Positions 16,099 through 27,508 are shown, counted from the stretch's first letter. The stretch: DNA of 64,000 nt from Rhizobiales bacterium GAS188 (GCA_900104855.1 FNSS01000001.1:3534001-3598000); one strand, 5' to 3'. Notes: generated by a model not told the origin, from the sequence alone. Translations and numbers: made by a program.

Positions 16099-18651
16099 AT
16101 GTCGGATGAGGATGTGCCGAAGCCCGGTCCTGATGCCGCCCTGCCGATCGAGGAGCGCCTGCCGGAGTTGCTTGCGGCGCTGCGCCGGCGCCCCAATGCG
16201 GTGCTGGTGGCGCCGCCCGGCGCCGGCAAGACGACGCGCGTGCCGCTCGCCCTCCTCGACGAGCCTTGGGCCGAAGGCCGGCGTATCCTTTTGCTCGAGC
16301 CCCGCCGGCTTGCGGCCCGCGCCGCCGCCGAAAGAATGGCGCTGACGCTCGGCGAGGAGGTCGGCGCCAGCGTCGGGCTGCGCATGCGCCTCGGCTCTCG
16401 CATCTCGCGCAAGACCCGCATCGAGGTGGTGACCGAGGGCGTGTTCACCCGCCTCATCCTCGACGATCCGGCGCTCGAGGGCGTGGCGGCCGTGATCTTC
16501 GACGAGTTCCATGAGCGCTCGCTCGATGCCGATTTCGGCCTGGCGCTGGCGCTCGATGCGCAATCGGGGTTGCGCGAGGATTTGCGGCTCCTCGTCATGT
16601 CGGCGACGCTCGACGGCGCCGCCGTCGCTTCGCTGCTCGGCGATGCTCCGTTGATTGCGAGCGAAGGCCGAGCCTTCCCGATCGAGACCCGCTATCTTGG
16701 GCGCGACCCGAGCGAGCGCCTCGATGAGGCCGTGTGCCGCGCGGTGTTGCGCGCCTTGCGCGAGGCGGCAGGGGGCATCCTCGTCTTCCTGCCCGGACAG
16801 AGCGAGATCATGCGGGTCAAGACGCGGCTCGAGCAGCATCTCGGCACTGGATCCGAGGCGATCGATCTGCGGCCGCTGCATGGCGGGCTCGAGCCTGCCG
16901 AGCAGGATCGCGCCATCCGCCCTTCGCCCGCGGGGCGGCGCAAGGTGGTGCTCTCGACCTCGATCGCCGAGACCAGCCTGACGCTCGCCGATATCCGCAT
17001 CGTGATCGATTGCGGGCTGGCGCGGCTGCCGGTCTACGAGCCCGATATCGGCATCACCCGGCTCGAGACGGTGCGCGTCTCGCGTGCCGCCGCCGATCAG
17101 CGACGCGGGCGCGCCGGGCGCGTTGCGCCCGGCATCGCCTATCGCCTCTGGGAGGAAGCCGCGACCTTGTCGCTGCCGGCCTATGCGGCGCCCGAGATCC
17201 TCAATGCGGATCTCTCGGGGCTGTTGCTCGACTGCGCGGCCTGGGGCCTCGCCGATCCGGCACGGCTCTCCTTCCTCGACGCGCCGCCCTCGGGCTCACT
17301 GATCGAGGCGCGCAAGCTGCTCGCCGATCTTCAGGCGCTCGACGCAGATGGCCGCCTGACCGAGGAGGGGCGGGCCATCCGCGCCTTGCCGCTACCGCCG
17401 CGCCTCGCCCGCATGGCGATCGATGCCGCACGGCTCGGCGGCGCCAAAACTACGGTGTCGATCGCCGCATCATCCATCGCCGCGGTGATCGTCGAGCGCG
17501 GCCTCGGCGGTACCTCGGCCGATCTCGTCGAGCGCCTGGAGCAATTCGGGCGCGAGCGCTCGCCGCGTGCCCAGGCCATGCGCTCGCTCGCCGCCGCCTG
17601 GGCCAAGGCTGCGCGTGCGGCCGCAGGAGAGGCCGGGCCCGATCCGGCAGCTTCCCCCTCGCCCGGCCTGCTGGTGGCGCTCGCTTATCCCGACCGCATC
17701 GCCAAGGCGCGCGGCAAGAACGGCGAATATCTGCTGGCCAATGGCCGGGCCGCGGCGCTCGATCCGGCCGACCGGCTGGCGCGCGCGCCATACCTTGCGG
17801 TCGCCGAGATCGCCGGCCGCGCCGCCGCCTCGCGTATCCGGCTCGCAGCGCCGATCGAGGTGGCCGAGATCGAAACCTGGTTCGGGCCACGGATCGAGGA
17901 GCGCGACAGCCTCGTCTTCGACAAGGCGGCACGCGCTGTGAGGCGACGCCGCCGGCGCCGGCTCGGCGCCATCCTGCTCGAGGATGCACCTCTGCCGGCG
18001 ATCGCCGATGAGGAGGCCGCCCTGTCACTCGCGCAAGGCATCGCTGCGCTCGGCATCGACAAGCTGCCCTGGACCAAGGAGCTGCGCTTCTGGCAAGGCC
18101 GGGTGCTGTTCCTGCGCAAGGCCGAAGGCGATAGGTCGCGTGACGATCTTTCCTCGGACGATCTTTGGCCCGATATCTCCGATGCGGCGCTGGCGGCGGG
18201 CGTCGACGATTGGCTCGCCCCTCGGCTCCTCGGCAAGACGAGCCTCGCAGAAATCACCGCGGAAGATCTGCGCCAGGCGCTCGAAGCGCTCTTGCCCTTC
18301 GCGTTGCGACGCCGGCTCGACAAGGAAGCGCCTGCCCTGTTCGCGGCGCCCTCGGGTTCGCTTCTGCCGATCGCCTATGGCGAGGAGGGGGCTTCGCTCG
18401 CGGTGCGGGTGCAGGAGCTGTTCGGCTTAAGCGAGCATCCGCGCATTGCCGGCGGCCGGGCACCGCTCGTGCTGCATCTGCTGTCGCCCGCGCAGCGGCC
18501 GATCCAGATCACCACCGATCTGCCGGGCTTCTGGCGCGGATCCTGGAGCGAGGTCAGGGCGGAGATGCGGGGGCGCTATCCGAAACATCCCTGGCCCGAG
18601 GACCCGCTGGCGGCGCCGGCCACCAGCCGGGCGAAGCCGCGCGGGACCTAG
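16099..18651 (+). CDS. hrpB: ATP-dependent helicase HrpB
   Basis: About 850 residues: DEAH/RHA-type helicase with Walker A APPGAGKTT, DEFH box IFDEFHERSLDAD, motif III MSATLDG, helicase C domain with QRRGRAGR, HA2 region and the HrpB-specific C-terminal domain. HrpB homologues are widespread in proteobacteria; a role in RNA processing or stress is suspected but unsettled. The frame opens at GTG 16069 overlapping the upstream stop. ATG 16099 has AGGAG at 16084-16088 and is preferred. It is 26 bp downstream of the enolase-family gene, probably by chance adjacency. Confidence 0.93.
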   Translation: MSDEDVPKPGPDAALPIEERLPELLAALRRRPNAVLVAPPGAGKTTRVPLALLDEPWAEGRRILLLEPRRLAARAAAERMALTLGEEVGASVGLRMRLGSRISRKTRIEVVTEGVFTRLILDDPALEGVAAVIFDEFHERSLDADFGLALALDAQSGLREDLRLLVMSATLDGAAVASLLGDAPLIASEGRAFPIETRYLGRDPSERLDEAVCRAVLRALREAAGGILVFLPGQSEIMRVKTRLEQHLGTGSEAIDLRPLHGGLEPAEQDRAIRPSPAGRRKVVLSTSIAETSLTLADIRIVIDCGLARLPVYEPDIGITRLETVRVSRAAADQRRGRAGRVAPGIAYRLWEEAATLSLPAYAAPEILNADLSGLLLDCAAWGLADPARLSFLDAPPSGSLIEARKLLADLQALDADGRLTEEGRAIRALPLPPRLARMAIDAARLGGAKTTVSIAASSIAAVIVERGLGGTSADLVERLEQFGRERSPRAQAMRSLAAAWAKAARAAAGEAGPDPAASPSPGLLVALAYPDRIAKARGKNGEYLLANGRAAALDPADRLARAPYLAVAEIAGRAAASRIRLAAPIEVAEIETWFGPRIEERDSLVFDKAARAVRRRRRRRLGAILLEDAPLPAIADEEAALSLAQGIAALGIDKLPWTKELRFWQGRVLFLRKAEGDRSRDDLSSDDLWPDISDAALAAGVDDWLAPRLLGKTSLAEITAEDLRQALEALLPFALRRRLDKEAPALFAAPSGSLLPIAYGEEGASLAVRVQELFGLSEHPRIAGGRAPLVLHLLSPAQRPIQITTDLPGFWRGSWSEVRAEMRGRYPKHPWPEDPLAAPATSRAKPRGT

Positions 18652-18669
18652 TCTAGGAGCTACCCGCCC

Positions 18670-18987
18670 TCAAGGCGGCGTCGTGACTGAGGATGAGGTG
18701 GCGCGCATCCGGTCGAGGTCGGTGCGCAGCCGCTCCACGTCGCGCCGATGCATGCGCGCCGCACGGCGGTAGCGGCCCTGGCCGATCCAGGTGGCGATGC
18801 CGCCGATCATCACGCCGAGGATCAGCGCTGCGAACACCACCATGAACAGCGGCACATCGAACCTGAAGTCGGGCGTATCGGCGATCGGATCGAAGGAGAC
18901 GCTCACCGGCTTGTCATTGCCGACCGCGAAGGCAACCGCCAGGAGCGCCAGCGGAACGAGGATGATGGCCTTGGCGAAGCCGCGCAT
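18670..18987 (-). CDS. LapA (DUF1049) domain inner-membrane protein
   Basis: A 105-residue protein with two hydrophobic helices (AIILVPLALLAVAFAVGN and VPLFMVVFAALILGVMIGGIATWIG) followed by a basic, coiled cytoplasmic tail. This is the LapA/DUF1049 layout of lipopolysaccharide assembly protein A. It lies 3 bp downstream of ihfB, an arrangement recurrent in proteobacteria, so it is co-transcribed with ihfB. A role in LPS homeostasis is by analogy. Confidence 0.85.
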   Translation of the reverse strand: MRGFAKAIILVPLALLAVAFAVGNDKPVSVSFDPIADTPDFRFDVPLFMVVFAALILGVMIGGIATWIGQGRYRRAARMHRRDVERLRTDLDRMRATSSSVTTPP

Positions 18988-18990
18988 GCG

Positions 18991-19350
18991 TCAATCGCCG
19001 CCCGGGCTTTCCACCTCGACGCCATGCGCGGAGGCGGGCTCAGCCTTGCGGGCGCGGGGTGCCTTGACGCTGTCGCCATTCAGCGCCTCGCGGATTTCCT
19101 TGCTGGCCTTGAACATCGGCACGCGCTTGGCGGCCACCGGCACGCGCTGGCCGGTGCGCGGATTGCGCCCGACGCGCGAGCGTCGCTCCTTGGCCGAGAA
19201 GGCGCCGAAGCCGCGGATCTCGACGCGGTTGCCGTTCGCGAGCGCATCGGCGATCGCGTCGAGCACAGCGTCGACAGCCGTCTCCGCGTCCCGCTGATAC
19301 AGGCCGGGATAGTTGCGCATCACGCTCTCAACAAGCTCAGACTTGATCAT
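18991..19350 (-). CDS. ihfB: Integration host factor beta subunit
   Basis: A 119-residue protein with the HU/IHF fold: [10 protein letters not shown] start, [26 protein letters not shown], the DNA-intercalating arm [10 protein letters not shown], and a Lys/Ala/Glu-rich extension of about 25 residues beyond the usual end. IHF bends DNA in recombination, replication and transcription. It lies 20 bp downstream of sppA. The sppA-ihfB-lapA neighbourhood downstream of rpsA is typical of Hyphomicrobiales. Confidence 0.93.
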   Translation of the reverse strand: MIKSELVESVMRNYPGLYQRDAETAVDAVLDAIADALANGNRVEIRGFGAFSAKERRSRVGRNPRTGQRVPVAAKRVPMFKASKEIREALNGDSVKAPRARKAEPASAHGVEVESPGGD

Positions 19351-19370
19351 CTAGGCCCCCACACCTGCCA

Positions 19371-20336
19371 TTATTGGTCTATCGGTTGCCATAAAACGAG
19401 CAGCCCGCTCGTTACTTGCGCACGTACGGGTCCGCTCGCGGCGGAAATAAGCTTGGATGCGTCGGCCAGGCCCAATTGCGAGAGCGCACCCATCATGGCG
19501 TCTCCCGTCAAACGCCGCAGCCAGCCGCCTCGTTCCGCAGTCCAGTTGCGGATCGGCAGATCGGTGTCAATTCCCTTCTCGCTCTTGAGCCAGGCAAGCG
19601 CTTCGTCCTCGCCGCCGATGCCGTCGATGAGCTTGAGGCTCAGCGCCTGCGCGCCGGCGAAGACGCGCCCATCCGCGACCTTGGCGAGCGCCTGCTCGTC
19701 GAGATGGCGGCGCTCGCGCACCAGATTCTTGAACCAGGCGAAAGTGTCTCCGACCAGCGCCGCCATGGCGGCGGTGGCTTCGGGCGGGGTGGCCTCGAAC
19801 GGGTTCGGCGACGCCTTCAACGGACTCGACTTGATCACTTCCATCTTCACGCCGACGGTCGTGAGCAGTTGCGTCACATTGGGATTCTGGAAGATGACGC
19901 CGATCGACCCGACGGCCGAGGAGTTGCGCGCGAAGATATGATCGGCCGCGAGCGACACGATATAGCCGCCCGAGGCCGCGAGCGAACCGTCGACCGCCAC
20001 GATCGGGCGCTTCTCGCCCACCTTGCGCAGATGCTCGTAGATCTCCTCGGACGCCGCAGCGCCGCCGCCGGGGCTGTCGATATCGAGGATCACCGCCTTG
20101 GCGTTCGATTTCGCCAGCCGGTCGAGCATGCGGGTGAACTCGGCGTCGTCGAGGATCAGGCCGCTCACCTTCACCCGCGCGATATGCGCAGCCGTTTCGC
20201 CGCCGAAGCCGCCCGCGAGGCGTGAGGCCCCGACCAAAATGGCAATGATTGCCAGCAAAGCAGTGGCAATGCGCCAGAAGGTGACCCGCCTGCGCAGATA
20301 TCTGCGTTCGACCACCGCGTCGGAACTCATGCTCAT
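19371..20336 (-). CDS. sppA: Signal peptide peptidase SppA (S49 serine protease)
   Basis: A 321-residue protein with one N-terminal membrane anchor (IATALLAIIAILVGASRLAGG). The S49 domain shows the nucleophile region VDGSLAASGGYIVSLAAD and the catalytic-lysine region IKSSPLKASPNPFE. It degrades leftover signal peptides on the periplasmic face of the inner membrane. It is the short single-domain form (about half of E. coli SppA), usual in alphaproteobacteria. It is separated from rpsA by a strong terminator at 20443-20482. Confidence 0.92.
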   Translation of the reverse strand: MSMSSDAVVERRYLRRRVTFWRIATALLAIIAILVGASRLAGGFGGETAAHIARVKVSGLILDDAEFTRMLDRLAKSNAKAVILDIDSPGGGAAASEEIYEHLRKVGEKRPIVAVDGSLAASGGYIVSLAADHIFARNSSAVGSIGVIFQNPNVTQLLTTVGVKMEVIKSSPLKASPNPFEATPPEATAAMAALVGDTFAWFKNLVRERRHLDEQALAKVADGRVFAGAQALSLKLIDGIGGEDEALAWLKSEKGIDTDLPIRNWTAERGGWLRRLTGDAMMGALSQLGLADASKLISAASGPVRAQVTSGLLVLWQPIDQ

Positions 20337-20442
20337 GAAGCTACTTTAATCCCGCAAGAGCGTGGAGGGCAAGGAAGGGATCGGCCTTCGGTGACAGGCA
20401 ACAAGCGCTGCTCGCATTTCGCTCAATTGCAGGCCCGCAAAT

Positions 20443-20482
20443 AAAAAATCCCCGCCCCGCAAGCGGGGAGAGGAGCTTTTTT
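20443..20482. terminator. Bidirectional intrinsic terminator after rpsA
   Basis: A GC stem (TCCCCGC / GCGGGGA) flanked by an A-run at 20443-20448 and a T-run at 20476-20481, so it reads as a Rho-independent terminator on either strand. It lies 26 bp past the rpsA stop codon and upstream of sppA. Confidence 0.8.
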
Positions 20483-20507
20483 GTCGAGTTACGCGTCGAG
20501 TGGCGCG

Positions 20508-22211
20508 TTATTTCTTCTCATTGGCGCGGCGCAGCGCCGCACCGAGAATGTCGCCGAGCGAAGCGCCGGAATCGGTCGAGCCGAACTGGGCGATCGCTTC
20601 CTTCTCCTCATGCATCTCGAGCGCCTTGATGGAGACGGAGACCTTGCGCGCCTTGCGGTCGAACTGCGTGACGCGCGCATCGACCTTCTCGCCGGCCGCG
20701 AAGCGCTCCGGCCGCTGATCGCCGCGCTCGCGGGCGAGCTCTGCACGGCGAATGAAAGCCGTCAGATCTGTGCCCACAATCTTCACCTCGAGGCCGGATT
20801 CCTTGACCTCGATGATCTCGCAGGTGACGACGGCGCCCTTCTTCAGGTCGCCGGCTTCCGCGAAGGGGTCGCCCTCGAGCTGCTTGACGCCGAGCGAAAC
20901 GCGCTCCTTCTCGGTGTCGACATCGAGCACCACGGCCTTGACCATGTCGCCCTTCTTGTACTGCTCGATGACCTCTTCGCCCGGACGGTGCCAGTCGAGG
21001 TCGGAAAGGTGCACCATGCCGTCGACATCGCCCGGCAGGCCGATGAACAGGCCGAATTCGGTCTTGTTCTTGACCTCGCCCTCGATGGTCGAGCCGATCG
21101 GGTGCGTCTCCTGGAATTCCTCCCAGGGGTTGCGCAATGCCTGCTTGAGGCCGAGCGAAATGCGGCGCTTGACCGAATCGATCTCGAGCACCACCACCTC
21201 GACTTCCTGAGAGGTCGAGACGATCTTGCCGGGATGGACGTTCTTCTTGGTCCAGGACATTTCGGAGACGTGGATCAGCCCCTCGATGCCCGGCTCCAAT
21301 TCGACGAAGGCGCCGTAATCGGTGATGTTGGTGACGCGGCCCTTCAGCTTCATGCCGATCGGGTATTTGGCCTCGACGCCCTGCCACGGATCGCCCTGCA
21401 GCTGCTTGATGCCGAGCGAAATGCGCTGCGTCTCGTGGTTGATGCGGATGATCTTGACCTTGACGGTCTGACCGATCGCCACGACCTCGGATGGGTGGTT
21501 GACGCGCCTCCACGCCATGTCGGTGACGTGCAACAGGCCGTCGATGCCGCCGAGATCGACGAACGCGCCGTATTCGGTGACGTTCTTGACCACGCCCTCG
21601 ATGATCTGCCCTTCTTCGAGATTGGCGACGATCTGCGAGCGGCTCTCGGCGCGCGTCTCCTCGAGCACGGTGCGGCGCGAGACGACGATATTGCCGCGGC
21701 GGCGATCCATTTTCAGGATCTGGAAGGGCTGCGGCTGGTTCATCAGCGGGCCGACATCGCGCACCGGGCGGATATCGACCTGGCTCCGGGGCAAGAAGGC
21801 CATGGCGCCATCGAGGTCGACGGTGTAGCCGCCCTTGACCGAGGCGAAGATCACGCCCGTCACCTTCTCATTGGCCTCGAAGGCCTTTTCGAGCTTGCCC
21901 CAGCTCTCCTCGCGGCGCGCCTTCTCGCGCGAGATCACCGCCTCGCCGAGTGCATTCTCGATGCGGTCGAGATAGACCTCGACCTTGTCGCCGACCTTGA
22001 GCCCACCATCTTTGCCGGGGGCCAGGAATTCCTTCAAAGGCACACGGCCTTCGGTCTTGAGGCCGATATCGATGACGGCCACATCCTTCTCGATCGCAAC
22101 GACCGTCCCCTCGACGACGCCTCCCTCGATCGCATTCGACTGCTGAAAGGACTCTTCAAGCAGCGCCGCAAAATCTTCGCGCACAGGCGCGCGGTCAAAA
22201 GCAACTGACAT
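20508..22211 (-). CDS. rpsA: 30S ribosomal protein S1
   Basis: About 567 residues with six S1 OB-fold repeats (roughly residues 30-100, 115-180, 200-270, 285-355, 375-445, 460-530). Repeat signatures such as IEGVVKNVTEYGAFVDLGGIDGLLH and GRVTNITDYGAFVELEPGIEGLIH are clear. S1 unwinds structured mRNA and delivers it to the 30S subunit. ATG 22211 is preceded by GGGAGACAGA. Upstream lies a structured leader (22219-22318). The gene normally follows cmk directly; here an oppositely oriented SDR gene separates them. Confidence 0.97.
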   Translation of the reverse strand: MSVAFDRAPVREDFAALLEESFQQSNAIEGGVVEGTVVAIEKDVAVIDIGLKTEGRVPLKEFLAPGKDGGLKVGDKVEVYLDRIENALGEAVISREKARREESWGKLEKAFEANEKVTGVIFASVKGGYTVDLDGAMAFLPRSQVDIRPVRDVGPLMNQPQPFQILKMDRRRGNIVVSRRTVLEETRAESRSQIVANLEEGQIIEGVVKNVTEYGAFVDLGGIDGLLHVTDMAWRRVNHPSEVVAIGQTVKVKIIRINHETQRISLGIKQLQGDPWQGVEAKYPIGMKLKGRVTNITDYGAFVELEPGIEGLIHVSEMSWTKKNVHPGKIVSTSQEVEVVVLEIDSVKRRISLGLKQALRNPWEEFQETHPIGSTIEGEVKNKTEFGLFIGLPGDVDGMVHLSDLDWHRPGEEVIEQYKKGDMVKAVVLDVDTEKERVSLGVKQLEGDPFAEAGDLKKGAVVTCEIIEVKESGLEVKIVGTDLTAFIRRAELARERGDQRPERFAAGEKVDARVTQFDRKARKVSVSIKALEMHEEKEAIAQFGSTDSGASLGDILGAALRRANEKK

Positions 22212-22221
22212 TCTGTCTCCC

Positions 22222-22318
22222 AAAAAGCCCGTTAGGGCCAACGCCGGCGGGTTCGAGTGATCGGGCTCCGTTCCACCGACATTCGTCGAGGCCGGCCCTT
22301 CGGGCTCGGTTCGACGAA
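22222..22318 (-). promoter_or_regulatory. Structured rpsA 5' leader with terminator-like hairpin
   Basis: Reading the minus strand, a 37-nt hairpin (22282-22318; outer stem TTCGTCGA/TCGACGAA, inner GCCC-TTC-GGGC) is followed by a GCCC-TAAC-GGGC stem with five U at 22222-22238, directly before the GGGAG ribosome-binding site. The second resembles an intrinsic terminator and could attenuate read-through or be involved in S1 autoregulation. Function is inferred. Confidence 0.45.
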
Positions 22319-22501
22319 ATCACCGCTTGCGAGCGGGCCGGCGCAGGCCGGCGGGCAGGAGCGTGGTTCAAGCAGATAGTTCAATGCCTATCGGGCCGCA
22401 GCGGTTTCATCCGCTACGGCCCGGCACGCCTGTGATACATAGCAATGGCGCGCCCGAAGAGCAATACTGCGAATTCTTCCGCGATGTCGCAAGAGGTTCA
22501 C

Positions 22502-23335
22502 ATGGAGCTCGAGGGCAAGACGGTACTCATCACAGGCTCGACCGACGGCGTCGGCCGCGTCGTGGCACGGCGGCTCGCGGCTTCCGGCGCCCGCGTGCTG
22601 GTGCATGGCCGCGATCTCGAGCGCGGCCGCGGCCTCGTCGCCGAGATCCATGCGGCCGGGCGGCAGGCGGATTTCCTGCAGGCCGATCTCGCTTCGCTCG
22701 CCGAGGTGCGCCGGCTGGCGGCCGCGGTCGAGAGCAGCGAAGAGCGCCTCGACGTCCTGATCAACAATGCCGGCATCGGCTCGGGGGGCGCCGCCGGGCA
22801 GCGGGCCACCAGCCATGACGGCTTCGAGCTGCGCTTCGCCGTCAATTACCTTGCGGGTTTCCTGCTCACCCATCTGCTCCTGCCGAAGATCCTGGCCAGC
22901 GCCCCTGCGCGCATCGTCAATGTCGCCTCGCTCGGCCAGGCGCCGCTCGATTTCGAGGACGTCATGATCACGCGCGGCTATACGGGCTCACGCGCCTATT
23001 CGCAGAGCAAGCTCGCCCAGGTCATGTTCACCATCGATCTCGCCGAGGCGCTCGCCGGCAAGGGTGTGACGGTGAACTCGCTGCATCCCGCGACCTATAT
23101 GAACACCACCATGGTGCGCCAGTCCGGAACCACGCCGATCAGCAGCGTCGATGACGGGGCGGACGCGATTCTGAACCTCGTCCGGTCGCCGTCGCTCGAA
23201 GGGCGCGGCGGTCTGTTCTTCGACCGGCGGCGGGAGGTGCGTGCCAATGCCCAGGCTTATGACACGGCAGCGCGCGCCAGATTGCGCGGCCTCAGTCGGC
23301 GCCTCGTCGGCCTCGATGCCGAAGCCCAAGGATGA
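22502..23335 (+). CDS. Short-chain dehydrogenase/reductase (retinol dehydrogenase-like)
   Basis: About 277 residues. Cofactor motif TGSTDGVGR (about 9-17), NNAG at about 83, catalytic Tyr/Lys in SRAYSQSKLAQ, and the extended C-terminal region typical of retinol-dehydrogenase/WW-oxidoreductase-like SDRs. ATG 22502 has AAGAGG upstream; the frame is also open from 22445. It lies on the opposite strand between cmk and rpsA, which are otherwise adjacent in related genomes, suggesting later insertion. Substrate unknown. Confidence 0.88.
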   Translation: MELEGKTVLITGSTDGVGRVVARRLAASGARVLVHGRDLERGRGLVAEIHAAGRQADFLQADLASLAEVRRLAAAVESSEERLDVLINNAGIGSGGAAGQRATSHDGFELRFAVNYLAGFLLTHLLLPKILASAPARIVNVASLGQAPLDFEDVMITRGYTGSRAYSQSKLAQVMFTIDLAEALAGKGVTVNSLHPATYMNTTMVRQSGTTPISSVDDGADAILNLVRSPSLEGRGGLFFDRRREVRANAQAYDTAARARLRGLSRRLVGLDAEAQG

Positions 23336-23367
23336 GCAGTGAAGGGTGAGCCGTAAGGCCCCGGCTC

Positions 23368-25435
<2,068 letters not shown>

Positions 25436-25591
25436 TCAAGGCATGACGGCAGTTCGGCGGGGCCGGCCGAGGAGGATGATCGCGGCACCCGCGATGTCGA
25501 TTGCGCCGCACAGGAAAAAAGCTGGCCCATAGCTCCCCGTCACATCGCGCATGAGGCCGACGAGGCCGGGGCCCGCCGCGTAGACGACCTG
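25436..25591 (-). pseudogene. C-terminal remnant of an MFS transporter
   Basis: The minus strand encodes 51 residues (VVYAAGPGLVGLMRDVTGSY, then GPAFFLCGAIDIAGAAIILL, ending RRTAVMP) typical of the last two helices of an MFS permease. There is a stop (TGA) immediately before the fragment and none of the rest of the protein is present. It lies in the 321-bp gap upstream of aroA. The remainder of that gap shows no gene. Confidence 0.6.
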
Positions 25592-25675
25592 TCATCCCTG
25601 CGCGGCATTCCGTCGCCTGCACGGCAAACGCCGGCATGCTAGACGGGATTCGCCGCCCGACCGCAGCGAGGACGC

Positions 25676-26365
25676 ATGACCCAGACGCAATGGACCCAGG
25701 CCCAATGGACCGAGGTCGATGACTATTTCACCGACCTCCTGGTGGCGTCGGATCCCGCCCTCGAGGCGGCGCTGGCGGCGAGCGATGCCGCCGGCCTGCC
25801 GCCGATCAATGTCGCGCCCAACCAGGGCAAGCTGCTCATGCTGCTTGCCCGCATCCAGGGCGCGCGCCGCATCCTCGAGATCGGCACGCTCGGCGGCTAC
25901 AGCACCATCTGGCTGGCGCGCGCGCTCCCCGATGACGGGCAACTGGTGACGCTCGAAGCCGATGCCAAGCATGCCGAGGTGGCGCGCGCCAATATCGCGC
26001 GTGCCGGCCTCGCGGACCGCGTGGAGATCCGCGTCGGGCCGGCGCTCGAGACCTTGCCGCTGCTGGTCGCCGAGGGGAAGGGGCCGTACGACCTGGTCTT
26101 CATCGATGCCGACAAACCGAGCAATCCGCACTATCTCGCCTTCGCGCTCGAGCTGACGCGGCGCGGCAGCTTGATCATCGCCGATAATGTGGTGCGGAAC
26201 GGCGCCGTGGTGCAGGCCGCGAGCCGCGATCCCAATGTGCGGGGCATACGCCGCTTCAACGAGCTCGTCGCCGCCGAGCCGCGCCTGACGGCGACCGCGG
26301 TGCAGACCGTCGGCAGCAAGGGCTATGACGGCTTCGCGATCGCGCTCGTGACCGCCGATCGGTAG
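25676..26365 (+). CDS. Class I SAM-dependent O-methyltransferase
   Basis: A 229-residue protein of the caffeoyl-CoA/catechol O-methyltransferase-like family. SAM-binding motif ILEIGTLGGYSTIWLARAL (about 66-84), acidic residue in VTLEAD, FIDADKPSNPHY (metal/substrate) and IIADNVVRNGAV. It probably methylates a small phenolic or catecholic compound using Mg2+. Single gene; a GC hairpin without a T-run follows at 26401-26427. Substrate unknown. Confidence 0.9.
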   Translation: MTQTQWTQAQWTEVDDYFTDLLVASDPALEAALAASDAAGLPPINVAPNQGKLLMLLARIQGARRILEIGTLGGYSTIWLARALPDDGQLVTLEADAKHAEVARANIARAGLADRVEIRVGPALETLPLLVAEGKGPYDLVFIDADKPSNPHYLAFALELTRRGSLIIADNVVRNGAVVQAASRDPNVRGIRRFNELVAAEPRLTATAVQTVGSKGYDGFAIALVTADR

Positions 26366-26659
26366 GGGCGAGGCGGCACAGGCTTCGCGCCAGCGCACTC
26401 CCTCTCCCCGCAAGGCGCGGGGAGAGGTGAAAGCGCCGACCGACACCATTGCTTAACCCTAATCATTCCTTGCAAAGAGCTTTTAACGACCAATAAAGGT
26501 TAAAAACAAAACCTAACAAGAAATGTATTCCCTAATAGAGCATTCGCATATCCGTTCATCATTTAGCGGCCTGTTCCAAGGCACACTCCTTGATAAGCGG
26601 CAGGCCGGCCGGTCATCTTCGGCCGCTTGCGGTTGTGTGTTTCTCGTCGAGTGAGTTCC
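26366..26659. other. Non-coding leader region upstream of L,D-transpeptidase
   Basis: About 294 bp without a supported gene. It contains a CCTCTCCCCG/CGGGGAGAGG hairpin (26401-26427) and then an unusually AT-rich stretch (about 26450-26580) in an otherwise GC-rich window, probably the promoter region of the following gene. AAGCGGC/GCCGCTT arms pair at 26595-26638. Confidence 0.5.
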
Positions 26660-27508
26660 ATGCGAAACCTGATGGCGTTACCTCTCCTGCTCATGGCGTC
26701 CTTGCCGTTGCTGGCCTCGCGGGCGCAGGCGCAGATCTATCATGGCGGGCCGAAAGTGATTCCGGCGCCGGATTACGATTATGGCGATCCGCCCGCGCCG
26801 TCGCCGAATTGGCAGCCGGCGCAGCAATATCAGACCGCCAATATGGGTGGCGGCCTGATCGAGTTCCTGGCGACCGGTGGCAAATCCGGCTATCCGCAAC
26901 CGGGCTATGCGCCGCCGCCTTCCCCTTACGGCCAGCCTCAAGGCGCCTATAACGCCCCTGGCGGCTTCGCCGGGCAGGGCGGGCCAGATCGCGCATCCCG
27001 CATGGCCTATGCGGTGCCGCCCGCCCAGCCGAACGCCTATCAGCGCCCGGTGATGTCGGAGCCCGAACCGCAATATCGCCGCCAGGAGGTCGCCTATGAC
27101 GGCCCGCAGGCGCCGGGCACGCTGGTGATCGATACGCCCAACAAATTCCTCTATTTCGTCGAGCCCGGCCGTCGCGCCATACGCTACGGCATCGGCGTCG
27201 GCCGTCCCGGCTTCGAATGGGCCGGCATGAAGACCGTCACCCGCAAGGCCGAGTGGCCGGGCTGGACGCCGCCGCCCGAAATGCTGAAGCGCCGCCCCGA
27301 TTTGCCGGCCCATATGGATGGCGGGCCCGCCAATCCCCTGGGCGCGCGCGCCATGTATCTCGGCTCGAGCCTCTATCGCATCCACGGCACCAACGAGCCC
27401 GAGACCATCGGCAAGGCGGTGTCGTCAGGCTGCATCCGCATGCTCAATGACGACGTCGTCGACCTCTATGGGCGCGTCAAGGTGGGGACGCGGGTGCTGG
27501 TAATTTAG
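26660..27508 (+). CDS. Secreted L,D-transpeptidase (YkuD domain)
   Basis: About 282 residues. Signal peptide MRNLMALPLLLMASLPLLAS with AQA cleavage around residue 23; a Pro/Tyr/Gln-rich low-complexity region to about 140; then the YkuD domain with the active-site region IHGTNEPETIG (His) and SSGCIRML (catalytic Cys). It forms 3-3 peptidoglycan crosslinks or attaches lipoproteins in the periplasm. The frame opens at 26627, but 26660 gives the signal peptide. Paralogous to the lipoprotein at 56699-57436. Confidence 0.92.
   Translation: MRNLMALPLLLMASLPLLASRAQAQIYHGGPKVIPAPDYDYGDPPAPSPNWQPAQQYQTANMGGGLIEFLATGGKSGYPQPGYAPPPSPYGQPQGAYNAPGGFAGQGGPDRASRMAYAVPPAQPNAYQRPVMSEPEPQYRRQEVAYDGPQAPGTLVIDTPNKFLYFVEPGRRAIRYGIGVGRPGFEWAGMKTVTRKAEWPGWTPPPEMLKRRPDLPAHMDGGPANPLGARAMYLGSSLYRIHGTNEPETIGKAVSSGCIRMLNDDVVDLYGRVKVGTRVLVI

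Noticed and set aside
20481-22208. 575-residue plus-strand frame
   Set aside because: Exact antisense of rpsA.
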